A DNA stretch of 26,361 nt from DATIGJ01 sp035644155. Lineage in GTDB: Bacteria > Patescibacteriota > Microgenomatia > Levybacterales > UBA12049. Shown piece by piece: positions 6,722-13,802 of the stretch (positions within the stretch are counted from its first letter, which is position 1; each line of letters begins with the position of its first letter). The position numbers were made by a program, and so were the translations under genes. The notes below the pieces were generated by a model. That model was not told where the DNA came from. It saw only the letters and a program-made list of their open reading frames with translations, and made no database searches. The stretch covers positions 1 through 26,361 of the forward strand of contig DASQPC010000049.1 in assembly GCA_035644155.1 (NCBI GenBank), in the 5' to 3' direction.

Positions 6722-7147
6722 ATGACAGCGAAAGAAAGAGAAGACGCGATAGATAAATTTGTAGATAGAGAAATATTTGCTTGTCAGTCCGGTTTGATTG
6801 AAGAGGCATTTAAAAAGGATCTGTTTTCAGTAGATGAGATTGAAAACATGTATCGGCCGTTTGATGGGAAATTGCTCGCTCCGGCGGTTTGTATTCAATG
6901 CAAAGATGCGTTTGGTTGTCTTGACAGTGAAACAGGAGAATGCGAATCTTGTTTTGAAGATAATCAGCAACCACAAGAAATTTTTGAATGGTGGTTGGTT
7001 TCTCCATGGTTTGGAAAAAAGTTACTAATAGAAGGACAACCAGTTATAGATAACGGTTATGGCATCTGGTGGGGTAGATGCACGACTGGACAGGCAATAT
7101 CAATGGATTACGTCATTCAACAGATCTATGACGATCTGATGACCTAA
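6722..7147 (+). CDS. Uncharacterised 141-residue protein with a Cys-rich zinc-like motif and WWGR segment
   Basis: I cannot name this family, though I recall the C-terminal pattern from plasmid- and phage-borne hypothetical proteins. It starts with a helical acidic section (MTAKEREDAIDKFVDRE). Next come CIQC, GCLD and CESCF, which together form a likely zinc knuckle (about residues 59-80). The C-terminus is conserved-looking and aromatic: EWWLVSPWFGKKLL, then GYGIWWGRCTTGQAISMD. No membrane segment or signal peptide is visible. It stands alone on the plus strand between the ImmA gene and a second small gene, preceded by two hairpins and a good ribosome site. An accessory role for the mobile element is the most that can be inferred. 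Confidence 0.65.
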   Translation: MTAKEREDAIDKFVDREIFACQSGLIEEAFKKDLFSVDEIENMYRPFDGKLLAPAVCIQCKDAFGCLDSETGECESCFEDNQQPQEIFEWWLVSPWFGKKLLIEGQPVIDNGYGIWWGRCTTGQAISMDYVIQQIYDDLMT

Positions 7148-7164
7148 ATGGGATAGTGGGAAAA

Positions 7165-7191
7165 AGTGGGGTACAACTTACGTACCCCACT
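7165..7191. repeat. Palindrome upstream of the 92-aa gene
   Basis: AGTGGGGTAC (7165-7174) and GTACCCCACT (7182-7191) are perfect 10-bp arms around 7 nt. Read on the minus strand the second arm is followed by five T residues, so it could be a minus-strand terminator. On the plus strand it lies just upstream of a TATAAT box (7208-7213) and could be an operator. Confidence 0.5.
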
Positions 7192-7230
7192 CTCCCTAAA
7201 AATATTATATAATAGAGAGGAGGTGAAAAT

Positions 7231-7509
7231 ATGAACCCAAGAAAACCGACAGAAGAAGAAAAAAAAGAAATTATTGCATATCTCTTAGAGCATGACTTTG
7301 AAAACAATGAAACCGAACGAGAAAATGTAGAGGGGTACGTAGAAAATGCGGCAATCGCGGTCTTTGATGATTATATAACTGGCGGTCCAGGATATTCAGG
7401 AAAGGTCATGGTTGTTGTCTACGATGGTGGGCCGAATCAAACCGAAACTTATTCATGGAACAGTTTAGATGGAAAGATCGAAAGAGATGTAGCAATCAAC
7501 GAAGCGTAG
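7231..7509 (+). CDS. Uncharacterised 92-residue acidic protein
   Basis: This protein is not recognised. It is soluble and acidic, with an N-terminal helix rich in Glu/Lys (PTEEEKKEIIAYLLEH). A beta-rich second half follows (AAIAVFDDYITGGPGY, then KVMVVVYDGGPNQTETYSW). A strong ribosome site (AGGAGGTGA, 7218-7226) precedes ATG 7231 and supports real translation. A TATAAT at 7208-7213 overlaps this leader. The gene converges with the Replic_Relax gene, with only 4 nt between their ends. The all-beta second half and lack of motifs prevent a functional call. The neighbouring 141-residue gene suggests a pair of small accessory proteins of the element. Confidence 0.6.
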   Translation: MNPRKPTEEEKKEIIAYLLEHDFENNETERENVEGYVENAAIAVFDDYITGGPGYSGKVMVVVYDGGPNQTETYSWNSLDGKIERDVAINEA

Positions 7510-7513
7510 ACAG

Positions 7514-8299
7514 TTATAATCTAACCTTTTCCCAAATATCTTTATTTATCGGATGAGTTTTATCTTTTGTTGTAAGAAAAAGAGAAATTTTGTCTTCATA
7601 ATTTTTTTCAAACAGTGACTTTGCGTAATAATAAATGTGCTTTTTTACTCTTTCGTTTGGGCAAATGAAAAGAATTGAAGGAAATTGAGCAAAATCAGTA
7701 TTTTCATCCCAATCACTTTTTTCAACATAATCAAGATACATTTTTACTCGCTTTCTTAGGACAAAGGTAGGCGTATATTCATCAAAAAAATCAAGAAAAT
7801 ATCTTCTCGTAGTCTCTTCACCTTTTACTGATATAAACGCATCCGGCAAAGGATCAGGAAAATATTCGTATCCCCGGAGCATTGTTTTGGTAAAAAATTT
7901 CAATTCTTCTTGTGGTTCTTTTTGTGATAAAAGATACCAATACACATCAGCGAGAAAAAGACAACGATCAATAAACTTTTTTTCTCTTCTGCCTTCTGAA
8001 TAAATATATTCCAAATCAGCAAGTTTTATATCTTTTTCTTTTTGTAAAATATGCCTTGCTTTTTGACCTAAATAATAAATAGTTGGTTTAGCATTGTCTT
8101 GAAATGTTTTTTTCTCAGAGATTTTTTTGACACATTTTTTTTCAATGAGATCTTTAAGCCAAGAGAGAGTTCGATTAGGATTTTTATGTTTGAGAAGTTT
8201 TTGGAGTTGATGAGTATGGAGGAATCGGAATTGATAGAGATAATATAATATTTCTTTTTGTTTTTTTGTGAGTTTTATTATGATAGATGGAATTTTCAT
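7514..8299 (-). CDS. Replication-relaxation (Replic_Relax) family protein
   Basis: This 261-residue soluble protein starts with a winged-helix domain (about residues 8-90: LTKKQKEILYYLYQFRFLHTH, then NRTLSWLKDLIEKK and the wing ending TIYYLGQKARHILQ). A mixed domain follows with PDAFISV near residue 147 and YFLDFFDEYTP, the usual second half of the Replic_Relax family (PF13814). Members are encoded on plasmids and conjugative elements beside TraG/VirD4-like ATPases and are thought to act in DNA relaxation or replication at the transfer origin. The VirD4-like gene lies 117 nt upstream in the same direction, supporting this role. A perfect palindrome (8325-8341) lies in front of ATG 8299. No strong ribosome site is visible. 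Confidence 0.75.
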   Translation of the reverse strand: MKIPSIIIKLTKKQKEILYYLYQFRFLHTHQLQKLLKHKNPNRTLSWLKDLIEKKCVKKISEKKTFQDNAKPTIYYLGQKARHILQKEKDIKLADLEYIYSEGRREKKFIDRCLFLADVYWYLLSQKEPQEELKFFTKTMLRGYEYFPDPLPDAFISVKGEETTRRYFLDFFDEYTPTFVLRKRVKMYLDYVEKSDWDENTDFAQFPSILFICPNERVKKHIYYYAKSLFEKNYEDKISLFLTTKDKTHPINKDIWEKVRL

Positions 8300-8324
8300 A
8301 GTATGATTTTAAGTAAATACCTTC

Positions 8325-8341
8325 CCTTATAATATATAAGG
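8325..8341. promoter_or_regulatory. Palindrome upstream of the Replic_Relax gene
   Basis: CCTTATA-ata-TATAAGG has perfect 7-bp arms and a 3-nt centre, and contains TATA-rich -10-like sequence on both strands. It lies 26 bp upstream of ATG 8299 and may be an operator overlapping that gene's promoter. Confidence 0.4.
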
Positions 8342-8416
8342 TATAAAGAGACAGGAGTATTTTAATTATTAGCCTCCATTTACTCGATATTTTGAGTGTA
8401 TCCGCACACCCAATTT

Positions 8417-11080
8417 TTAAGTAGGCAGACCGCTTTTCCCTTTAACAGTTTTCTCTTGTTCTTCCTTTTTTTCCTCCTCTTCATTTTTTTTCTTGACACT
8501 CTTTTGCTGGGCTATATATTCAATCGCATACAGATTTCGGGATGATCGTATAAACCGATCTCGTTTGTCTTTATCAAACGTAACTGTCACAGGAACAGTA
8601 ATCCCAGAGAACGGTTCTTCGGGATGAATGGCTGCGGTTTTCATATAAAAATGGAATGAGGGGAGGTTGGTTATTTCACCGTACTCAACATAGGGACGAA
8701 ATTGTGGAAGAAGCAATTCCTCATCTTGTGGATTCGCACTTCTGAATGTGACAACTGTTCCGGTATTAGCAAGAACGATTTGTACCAAATTCTTATCTTT
8801 TTGTTGTGAAGTTGATTGTTCAGCCATTGTGAGGTTGAGTCCATACTTTCTGGCTTCTGACAGCATTTGTACAAAGGATGGAGTTGCGAAATTTTGGAAT
8901 TCGTCAACATATAAATAAAAACTGTTTCGCGCTTGCTGAGCAACTCTCGCTCTTTTAAGAGCAGCAAGTTGAATTTTGTTAAGGATCATAATTCCCATTA
9001 CTTCTGACGTATCTTCTCCAATATTTCCTTTGGATAGATTACAGATTAAAATCTTTTTGTTATCGAGTATCTCATCAAAATTAATGGTAGATTTTTCTTG
9101 CTCTAAAATTCGTTTAGCAGATGGTGAGAAAAGGAATCTTCCGATTCTAGCGGTTACCGGAGCAACCATTTTTACTTTCTGATAATCTCCAGCTTTACCA
9201 AATTCGTATTTCCAAAAATTCTTTAAATGCTCATCTTGCAAACCTTGTATTGCTTTTTTTTGAAATGGAGGATTATTGAGAAGCTCAAAGATAGTAAAGA
9301 GGGTTGGATTCTCCAACGTAAATGCGGTGTGAATGGTATTTCTTAAAATATATTCAATCCTATGAGGATGGGATGACCACGCATCAGAAAAGACTTTACG
9401 AAAAAGTGAGATGATGCTTTCGGCAATAAATTCTTTTTCAAGCAATGCTTCATCTTCCTCAAGGCCGGGTGTTAATTCCAAGAGATTGACGCCGATTGGG
9501 TATTTAATATCAAAGGGATTAAAATAGATAAGATCTTTTATTCTTTCTTCTGGAATACAATTAATTGCGGCTTCTGCCAAATCTCCATGCGGATCGACAA
9601 GACTTACACCTTTTCCGTTTTTTAGATCTTGCGCGATCATTGATAAAAGCATGGTTGATTTTCCCTTCCCTGTTGCTCCGATAACATACATATGCCGTAA
9701 TCGTTCTTCTTTCGTTAAACCGATTATTGTCTCAGTGCCGCCATAGGTATTTTTTGCAAAAATGACATCAAGATCAGAATTATTTTTAAGAGAAAGTGGA
9801 GCGGGAAGTTCCTTACTATGTACTTTTACAATATTTTCGGTTTGGGTGACTCTGCTAAAAGGAAAATGATATAAGTCAGCAATTTCAGAAATAGAAAGGA
9901 GTGAGGGGCTACTGTTATCTACCAGTGATAACAATCGTTTTTTGAAATTAAAAAATTGCAAGTTATTTGTTATATCAAAAGGGAAATCATAGCTTTTCTT
10001 AAATGATTGGTATTTAGGTACAGAAAAGGTCGCAAGTGATGATACAAAGCCTCTGAGTCTTTCTTTTTGATCAGTTTTATCATTCACAACCACTAATAGT
10101 CGTATTGTCGTTTCAAAAAGTGATTGATCAATTTTTTCCTGTACTGATTTGATCGCTTCTTCTTCAAAACTACTAAGGACTCGTGCTGGTTTGGCAGGAT
10201 TAGGTAATGGTTGCGTTTGGTAAATATATGGAGAGTGTGTATACGCTGATCCTCGACTTGTGTCTCGTGTTAATTCCATAAGTGTCCATTGCAGTTGACT
10301 ACCAATCACTTGAATAACTTTGCCGACAAGTAGAAAAAGAAAACCAATTGGCGCAAGAAAACGTGGGACTTGCAGTTTATCCAAATACCGTAATATATCT
10401 TCATTGCGTAAAATCATTCTTGATAGATTCTGTGTTTCTTTGCGCTTGATTGGAGATAACACAAGCTGGAAAGAGATGAGTTCATCAGGTTTTAATTTTG
10501 TCATCATCCCTGTGATATAGGCAACCGGATCGTGTTCATAAAGCATGTCCTGTTTTTGTAGAGGATAGGCAAAGTGTCGTGTTAGTTGAAATTCTATAAT
10601 TTTCGTTTGAGAATTTTTAAGCTCTTTTGGTAAATATTCATCAATGACTTTTACCTCAACGCCTGGTAGATAGGAAAGAATGGTTCGCTTGATATTACTA
10701 ACGTCTTGCTTCCGAGTACGCATAAGGTAACGAATACCTTTGTCTTGTGTTGAGACAATCTCAAACGAAAAAAGAATTTTCCTTCCAAGCAATTTATCAA
10801 CAAAGGTCTTTTGTATCCCAAGACTATGAATGACAGAAAAAAGTTGTTGGGTGGTATACGCGGTCTTTTCCGTCGAAGCAGGAGGTGTAAGCTCCAGAAA
10901 AACAGATTCTTGTTGTAAAAATGTTTTAAAGATCCAAAGTTTACGAACGAGATACAGAATGAAAAATACTATTAATACATTAATGACAGCATTTAGAATA
11001 AAAGGGAAATCAATACTGGAGGTATAGCGATTAAATTGCGATAAAATTTGCCCTGCTTCAAAAATATGAAAATTTGTCAT
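8417..11080 (-). CDS. VirD4/TraG-type conjugative coupling ATPase
   Basis: This 887-residue protein has a hydrophobic N-terminal segment (about residues 24-46, FPFILNAVINVLIVFFILYL), a long accessory region, and a RecA-like ATPase core. Walker A is GATGKGKST near residue 467 and Walker B is FYLYVDEFQNF near 720. Between them VSLVDPHGDLAE and the TraG/VirD4-type segment MLSEARKYGLNLTMAEQS place it in the TraD/TraG (TraM-recognition) superfamily. Such proteins are membrane-bound pumps that deliver DNA to the type IV channel. The last 30 residues are Lys/Glu-rich. Its size exceeds that of classical VirD4 (about 600-700), as is usual for DUF87-like relatives in candidate phyla. A TATAAT (11106-11101) lies 20 nt before ATG 11080, with no strong ribosome site. 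Confidence 0.85.
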   Translation of the reverse strand: MTNFHIFEAGQILSQFNRYTSSIDFPFILNAVINVLIVFFILYLVRKLWIFKTFLQQESVFLELTPPASTEKTAYTTQQLFSVIHSLGIQKTFVDKLLGRKILFSFEIVSTQDKGIRYLMRTRKQDVSNIKRTILSYLPGVEVKVIDEYLPKELKNSQTKIIEFQLTRHFAYPLQKQDMLYEHDPVAYITGMMTKLKPDELISFQLVLSPIKRKETQNLSRMILRNEDILRYLDKLQVPRFLAPIGFLFLLVGKVIQVIGSQLQWTLMELTRDTSRGSAYTHSPYIYQTQPLPNPAKPARVLSSFEEEAIKSVQEKIDQSLFETTIRLLVVVNDKTDQKERLRGFVSSLATFSVPKYQSFKKSYDFPFDITNNLQFFNFKKRLLSLVDNSSPSLLSISEIADLYHFPFSRVTQTENIVKVHSKELPAPLSLKNNSDLDVIFAKNTYGGTETIIGLTKEERLRHMYVIGATGKGKSTMLLSMIAQDLKNGKGVSLVDPHGDLAEAAINCIPEERIKDLIYFNPFDIKYPIGVNLLELTPGLEEDEALLEKEFIAESIISLFRKVFSDAWSSHPHRIEYILRNTIHTAFTLENPTLFTIFELLNNPPFQKKAIQGLQDEHLKNFWKYEFGKAGDYQKVKMVAPVTARIGRFLFSPSAKRILEQEKSTINFDEILDNKKILICNLSKGNIGEDTSEVMGIMILNKIQLAALKRARVAQQARNSFYLYVDEFQNFATPSFVQMLSEARKYGLNLTMAEQSTSQQKDKNLVQIVLANTGTVVTFRSANPQDEELLLPQFRPYVEYGEITNLPSFHFYMKTAAIHPEEPFSGITVPVTVTFDKDKRDRFIRSSRNLYAIEYIAQQKSVKKKNEEEEKKEEQEKTVKGKSGLPT

Positions 11081-11128
11081 TTCTCTTGAGCAGACAAGCT
11101 ATTATATTAAAAAATAATTAAAAAGTTA

Positions 11129-12037
11129 TTAAAACTTAATTTTATTTAATAATTCTGCGTTTTGAATATATATTTCGTTAAAATAATTTTCATCTTCTAA
11201 AGACCAAAGTAGTGATATAACAGCACAAGCAAATGCCCAATCGCGAAGTCGATTTTTATCAAAGCCTAACTGTTCTGAAAATTGAAGAATTCTTTCTGTT
11301 TCAAGTTTTATATAATCGCTTCCTTTTGGATAATCATAGTAAGGATTTCTTAAATATGTACCAAGTTCAAACTCTCGTTCTCCAACAATTCCCTTCGGAT
11401 CAATAACAAGCCATCCTCTTTGAGAAGACAGAATATTATCACTATGTAAATCTCCATGTAAAAGAACATGTTCTTTCTTCTCTTTGGGGAACTCTTTAAA
11501 TATATTCTGTGCTTTTTCAAACATCCATTGAGGAATAGGACCAGATTCTGAAGAGAATTTTTCTTTGTATCTATCAAATGCTTTTGCCCAATCTGGAATT
11601 GTTGGAAACGGGGAAGCAAGGTCATCAGGTATTGGTTTGTGGAATTGTTTTAGAAGATCAGACACGTAAGAAATTTGTTCTTTTTCAGGTGTGATATCAC
11701 GAACTCGTGTGCCAGGCTCTGCTTTTTCTAAAAGCATCACGTCATTTTTTATATCTTCTTGTAAAATTTTGATTGCCCCTATGCCGTTATAAAATTCAAG
11801 GGCTTTCATTTCTAAAGGAAATTCTTTATTGTTTGGAAAACTGATTTTTAGGACAACATGTTTTTCATCTTGAGTTTTTGCAGGAGCAACATAATTATAT
11901 GAAAGAGGAAATGGAGGTAGACAAGTTATATCCCACTCTTGTTCATATTTCTTAATGATCCCAGGAATATCCTCCACCCACTGTTTCCCTAAATCTCCCC
12001 TCAGCGCAGTTATTTTTTTAACAAATTCTTCATTCAC
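11129..12037 (-). CDS. APH(6)/hydroxyurea-type phosphotransferase
   Basis: This 302-residue kinase-like protein matches the aminoglycoside/hydroxyurea resistance kinase family (streptomycin 6-phosphotransferase type). The Brenner-like motif is HGDLHSDNIL (about residues 192-201) and the metal-binding motif is VIDPKG followed by GEREFELGTYLRNP, both characteristic. ATP-dependent phosphorylation of an aminoglycoside or a related small molecule is the family role. The true substrate is unknown, and naturally occurring members need not give resistance. The frame is open to GTG 12070. A TGT-TATACT extended -10 (12044-12049) lies inside that extension and ends 6 nt before GTG 12037, so I prefer the leaderless shorter start. 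It stands as a single gene between the ATPase and the TIR pair. Confidence 0.8.
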   Translation of the reverse strand: MNEEFVKKITALRGDLGKQWVEDIPGIIKKYEQEWDITCLPPFPLSYNYVAPAKTQDEKHVVLKISFPNNKEFPLEMKALEFYNGIGAIKILQEDIKNDVMLLEKAEPGTRVRDITPEKEQISYVSDLLKQFHKPIPDDLASPFPTIPDWAKAFDRYKEKFSSESGPIPQWMFEKAQNIFKEFPKEKKEHVLLHGDLHSDNILSSQRGWLVIDPKGIVGEREFELGTYLRNPYYDYPKGSDYIKLETERILQFSEQLGFDKNRLRDWAFACAVISLLWSLEDENYFNEIYIQNAELLNKIKF

Positions 12038-12043
12038 AAAAGT

Positions 12044-12049
12044 AGTATA
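12044..12049 (-). promoter_or_regulatory. Extended -10 of the APH-like gene
   Basis: TGT-TATACT on the minus strand ends 6 nt before GTG 12037, placing the expected transcription start on the start codon. It selects the shorter reading of the gene. Confidence 0.55.
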
Positions 12050-12105
12050 ACAAAAGTCCTGATAAAGCACACTGGGGATAGAAAATTAACTTTTTTGTAT
12101 TACAC

Positions 12106-12125
12106 CTCGTTATAGCGAAAACGAG
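12106..12125. repeat. Hairpin just after the TIR-linked membrane gene
   Basis: CTCGTT (12106-12111) and AACGAG (12120-12125) form a 6-bp stem with an 8-nt loop directly after the membrane gene stop. On the minus strand no T-run follows. On the plus strand TTAATTTTTT follows. It may be a weak terminator or an RNA-stabilising 3' hairpin. Confidence 0.35.
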
Positions 12126-12758
12126 TTAATTTTTTGATTTGAACCGTGTTTTTATTTTACTCATTATTTGTACTGGAATACGATAAATAAAAATTGATGA
12201 GAGTATGCCTAGTGCTAAAATCAGGTCAAAAATTTTATACCAAATTGATGTGGGAAGTCCCTGCCATTCTGTAACAATAATCAGGACAGTACTAATAAAC
12301 AAGATAATCGGGAATAAAATTACATATACAAACCACACCCATTCTCTGTAGAAGGGATAATCTTCAAGATACGCTTTTCCTTCTCGTCTATATAAATTGG
12401 TATCATTAAAGAATTTGGAGATTTTTGATTCTAGCATATGAAGGTATCTATATTGCACATCTACAGCGACAGTGGTTTGACAGTATCTTAATGCAATAGT
12501 AAAAGTAAAAACCCATGAAACACTAAGTAATGCTGCTAAAGGTAATTTCGCTAATTGAATGTCACCAAATTGCAGGTTTAAGTTGCCAATCGCTTCACCA
12601 AAGTTTAAGGGATATTTAATTTCTACGATCAACAACGCAAATAATGCAATTAGTACAAGAAATAATATATCCCGCTGTTTTTCCCGACTCCGTATTAGTG
12701 AGAAACTCTCTTTATAGTGATCATGTAAAATCTCAAGCTGTTTATCTTTCGAACCCAT
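12126..12758 (-). CDS. Four-helix membrane protein partnered with a TIR protein, putative defence effector
   Basis: I cannot place this 210-residue protein in a named family. A charged N-terminal helix (residues 1-29) precedes a membrane helix at about 30-48 (ILFLVLIALFALLIVEI), a second at about 70-93 (LPLAALLSVSWVFTFTIAL), a cytosolic-looking central section of about 45 residues, then helices at about 140-164 and 176-196, and a basic tail (KIKTRFKSKN). It starts 2 nt after the TIR gene stop (TAA-AT-ATG), so the two are translationally coupled. In known TIR defence systems such as Thoeris, the TIR enzyme makes a nucleotide signal that activates an effector, and some effectors are membrane proteins. 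That makes this the likely effector. A SLATT-like membrane protein is a possible alternative. Confidence 0.65.
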   Translation of the reverse strand: MGSKDKQLEILHDHYKESFSLIRSREKQRDILFLVLIALFALLIVEIKYPLNFGEAIGNLNLQFGDIQLAKLPLAALLSVSWVFTFTIALRYCQTTVAVDVQYRYLHMLESKISKFFNDTNLYRREGKAYLEDYPFYREWVWFVYVILFPIILFISTVLIIVTEWQGLPTSIWYKIFDLILALGILSSIFIYRIPVQIMSKIKTRFKSKN

Positions 12759-12760
12759 AT

Positions 12761-13186
12761 TTATATAGAACTATTTATTGCAGATAAAATTGAGGAAACA
12801 TTAAATGACATTGCCCAAGTAGCTCTTGTGCTTAATATTGGGTTAGGCGAAAAGTTAGTCCTATTTATTTTAACAGCAATAAACTTTTTACCAAGTTCTT
12901 TTCCTTTATTGATTTCCCACCATTGCCAGTTACGATCACCAATTAGCAGTCGTTGAGGATGAGCTGTATTGGCATATGCACCGATAATAACCAGTATATG
13001 TGTAGCTTGTGATATTTTTTGTGTAAGTACAGCCTTTATTCTTCCAATATTAAAGCTATTTATTTCTCCTGGAGTTGCGTCAATAAAATCAATAAGAGAA
13101 CTTCTATTTACTTCAAGTGCTGATAAGAGATATCGATAATTTCGATCGTGGTCGTAATCAAAACTAATTAATATACGTTTTGCCAT
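12761..13186 (-). CDS. ThsB-like TIR domain protein (DUF1863/MTH538 type)
   Basis: This 141-residue single-domain protein has the signature of the MTH538/DUF1863 TIR-like family. It begins with beta strand RILISFDYDHDRNYRYLL, continues with SFNIGRIKAVLTQKISQATHIL and VIIGAYANTAH, then NWQWWEINKGKELGKKFIAVKI, and ends with the ATWAMSFN segment. ThsB of Thoeris has this fold and makes an NAD-derived signal on infection. The same fold in other contexts can be a scaffold or NADase. I did not identify a definite catalytic glutamate, though E in WWEINKGKE is a candidate. A near-consensus promoter (13212-13240) drives the pair. The absence of a SIR2/SLOG-type ThsA and the presence of a small membrane protein instead mark this as a variant or a separate system. 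Confidence 0.8.
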   Translation of the reverse strand: MAKRILISFDYDHDRNYRYLLSALEVNRSSLIDFIDATPGEINSFNIGRIKAVLTQKISQATHILVIIGAYANTAHPQRLLIGDRNWQWWEINKGKELGKKFIAVKINRTNFSPNPILSTRATWAMSFNVSSILSAINSSI

Positions 13187-13208
13187 AATTATTTTATCAA
13201 AATCTACG

Positions 13209-13240
13209 CAGAGTATAACACTCTGGGTTCAGGGGTTCAA
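13209..13240 (-). promoter_or_regulatory. Promoter and overlapping palindrome of the TIR-membrane operon
   Basis: On the minus strand TTGAAC (13240-13235) and TATACT (13217-13212) are 17 bp apart. CAGAGT-ataac-ACTCTG (13209-13225) is a perfect 6-bp-arm palindrome over the -10 box. A direct repeat TGAACCCC/TGAACCC runs from the -35 into the spacer. Both suggest repressor binding. The start of transcription is about 19 nt before ATG 13186. Confidence 0.6.
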
Positions 13241-13275
13241 TAAGTGGTGAGTTTTGATACAGATACATCCATGTC

Positions 13276-13391
13276 TTTACCAATTAACAATACAATGTTA
13301 TTATCATCTCAACTTTTGATTTCTTGCGTGCGAGATGTACGGAAGAACGAAGCCCGCAAAAAAACCGAGGCTTAGCCGGCTTCGGTTTTTT
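13276..13391 (+). ncRNA. Possible small RNA ending at a strong hairpin
   Basis: The 274-bp gap between the TIR gene and the XRE gene has no reading frame of note. On the plus strand TTTACC (13276-13281) and TATTAT (13299-13304) lie 17 bp apart, and a strong terminator ends at 13391. A transcript of about 80 nt, with a TTGCG/CGCAA stem (13324-13328, 13355-13359), would result. Homology to any known RNA is not recognised, and the terminator is explained equally well by the convergent XRE gene. Confidence 0.25.
13358..13391. terminator. Bidirectional-looking terminator after the 13461-13694 XRE gene
   Basis: A run of seven A residues followed by CCGA (13358-13368), an internal GGC/GCC, and TCGG followed by six T residues (13382-13391) form a hairpin with T-runs on both strands. 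On the minus strand it lies 70 nt after the XRE stop. Confidence 0.65.
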
Positions 13392-13460
13392 ATTGAAAGA
13401 ATAAAGAATAGGTTCAAAAGTCAAACCTCTTATTGAAGAGCAAAAATTAAAAAAGACAAC

Positions 13461-13694
13461 TTAAAAAGGCACTATATCGGAGATTTTTACGTTGAGGGCT
13501 TTGACTATGCTTTTTATAACATCCATTTGTGGGTGTTTTTCTCCTCGTTCGATTCGTGCAAAATAACTTGTAGTTATACCTGCCTTAATAGCTACGTCTT
13601 CCTGCGTAAGGTTTTTGTTTTCTCTTATATTCCTAATACGTTCACCAGCTTCTTTCCATTCTTTGTCGGTAACAGGTGCTTTAACATTATTCAT
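13461..13694 (-). CDS. Small XRE-family regulator near the recombinase
   Basis: This 77-residue protein consists of an XRE helix-turn-helix (about residues 13-72): ERIRNIRENKNLTQEDVA, then TTSYFARIERGEKHPQ. It has the same kind of ending (KISDIVPF) as the XRE protein at 1817. It is divergent from the 65-residue gene and recombinase, so it probably controls excision and integration genes. A TGA-TATAAT extended -10 (13706-13701) ends 6 nt before ATG 13694, placing transcription start on the start codon, so the mRNA should be leaderless. There is no ribosome site. A terminator lies downstream. A role as immunity-type repressor of the element is inferred from position. Confidence 0.85.
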   Translation of the reverse strand: MNNVKAPVTDKEWKEAGERIRNIRENKNLTQEDVAIKAGITTSYFARIERGEKHPQMDVIKSIVKALNVKISDIVPF

Positions 13695-13700
13695 AAGCGT

Positions 13701-13706
13701 ATTATA
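13701..13706 (-). promoter_or_regulatory. Extended -10 of the recombinase-side XRE gene
   Basis: TGA-TATAAT is a consensus extended -10 that ends 6 nt before ATG 13694, so the start codon is the predicted first transcribed base. No convincing -35 is seen. Confidence 0.6.
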
Positions 13707-13747
13707 TCATTTTTACTTTATTTTACGATTTTAGCCTCATTTACCTC

Positions 13748-13795
13748 TTGACAACTGTACCCAGCAGGACATATACTATACCTATTGGGTATAGT
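13748..13795 (+). promoter_or_regulatory. Promoter and operator-like palindrome of the recombinase operon
   Basis: TTGACA (13748-13753) and TATACT (13772-13777) are 18 bp apart. ACTATACC-tattg-GGTATAGT (13775-13795) is a perfect palindrome with 8-bp arms that begins inside the -10 box and covers the start of transcription. It is a good candidate repressor site, perhaps for the divergent XRE protein. A second -10-like TATAGT (13790-13795) ends 7 nt before ATG 13803. Confidence 0.6.
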
Positions 13796-13802
13796 TAAAA
13801 AT

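Noticed and set aside
13225..13240. tRNA-like GGTTCA stretch as a left attachment site
   Set aside because: Only short matches to the tRNA T-arm, no flanking acceptor-stem sequence, and it lies in the TIR promoter.
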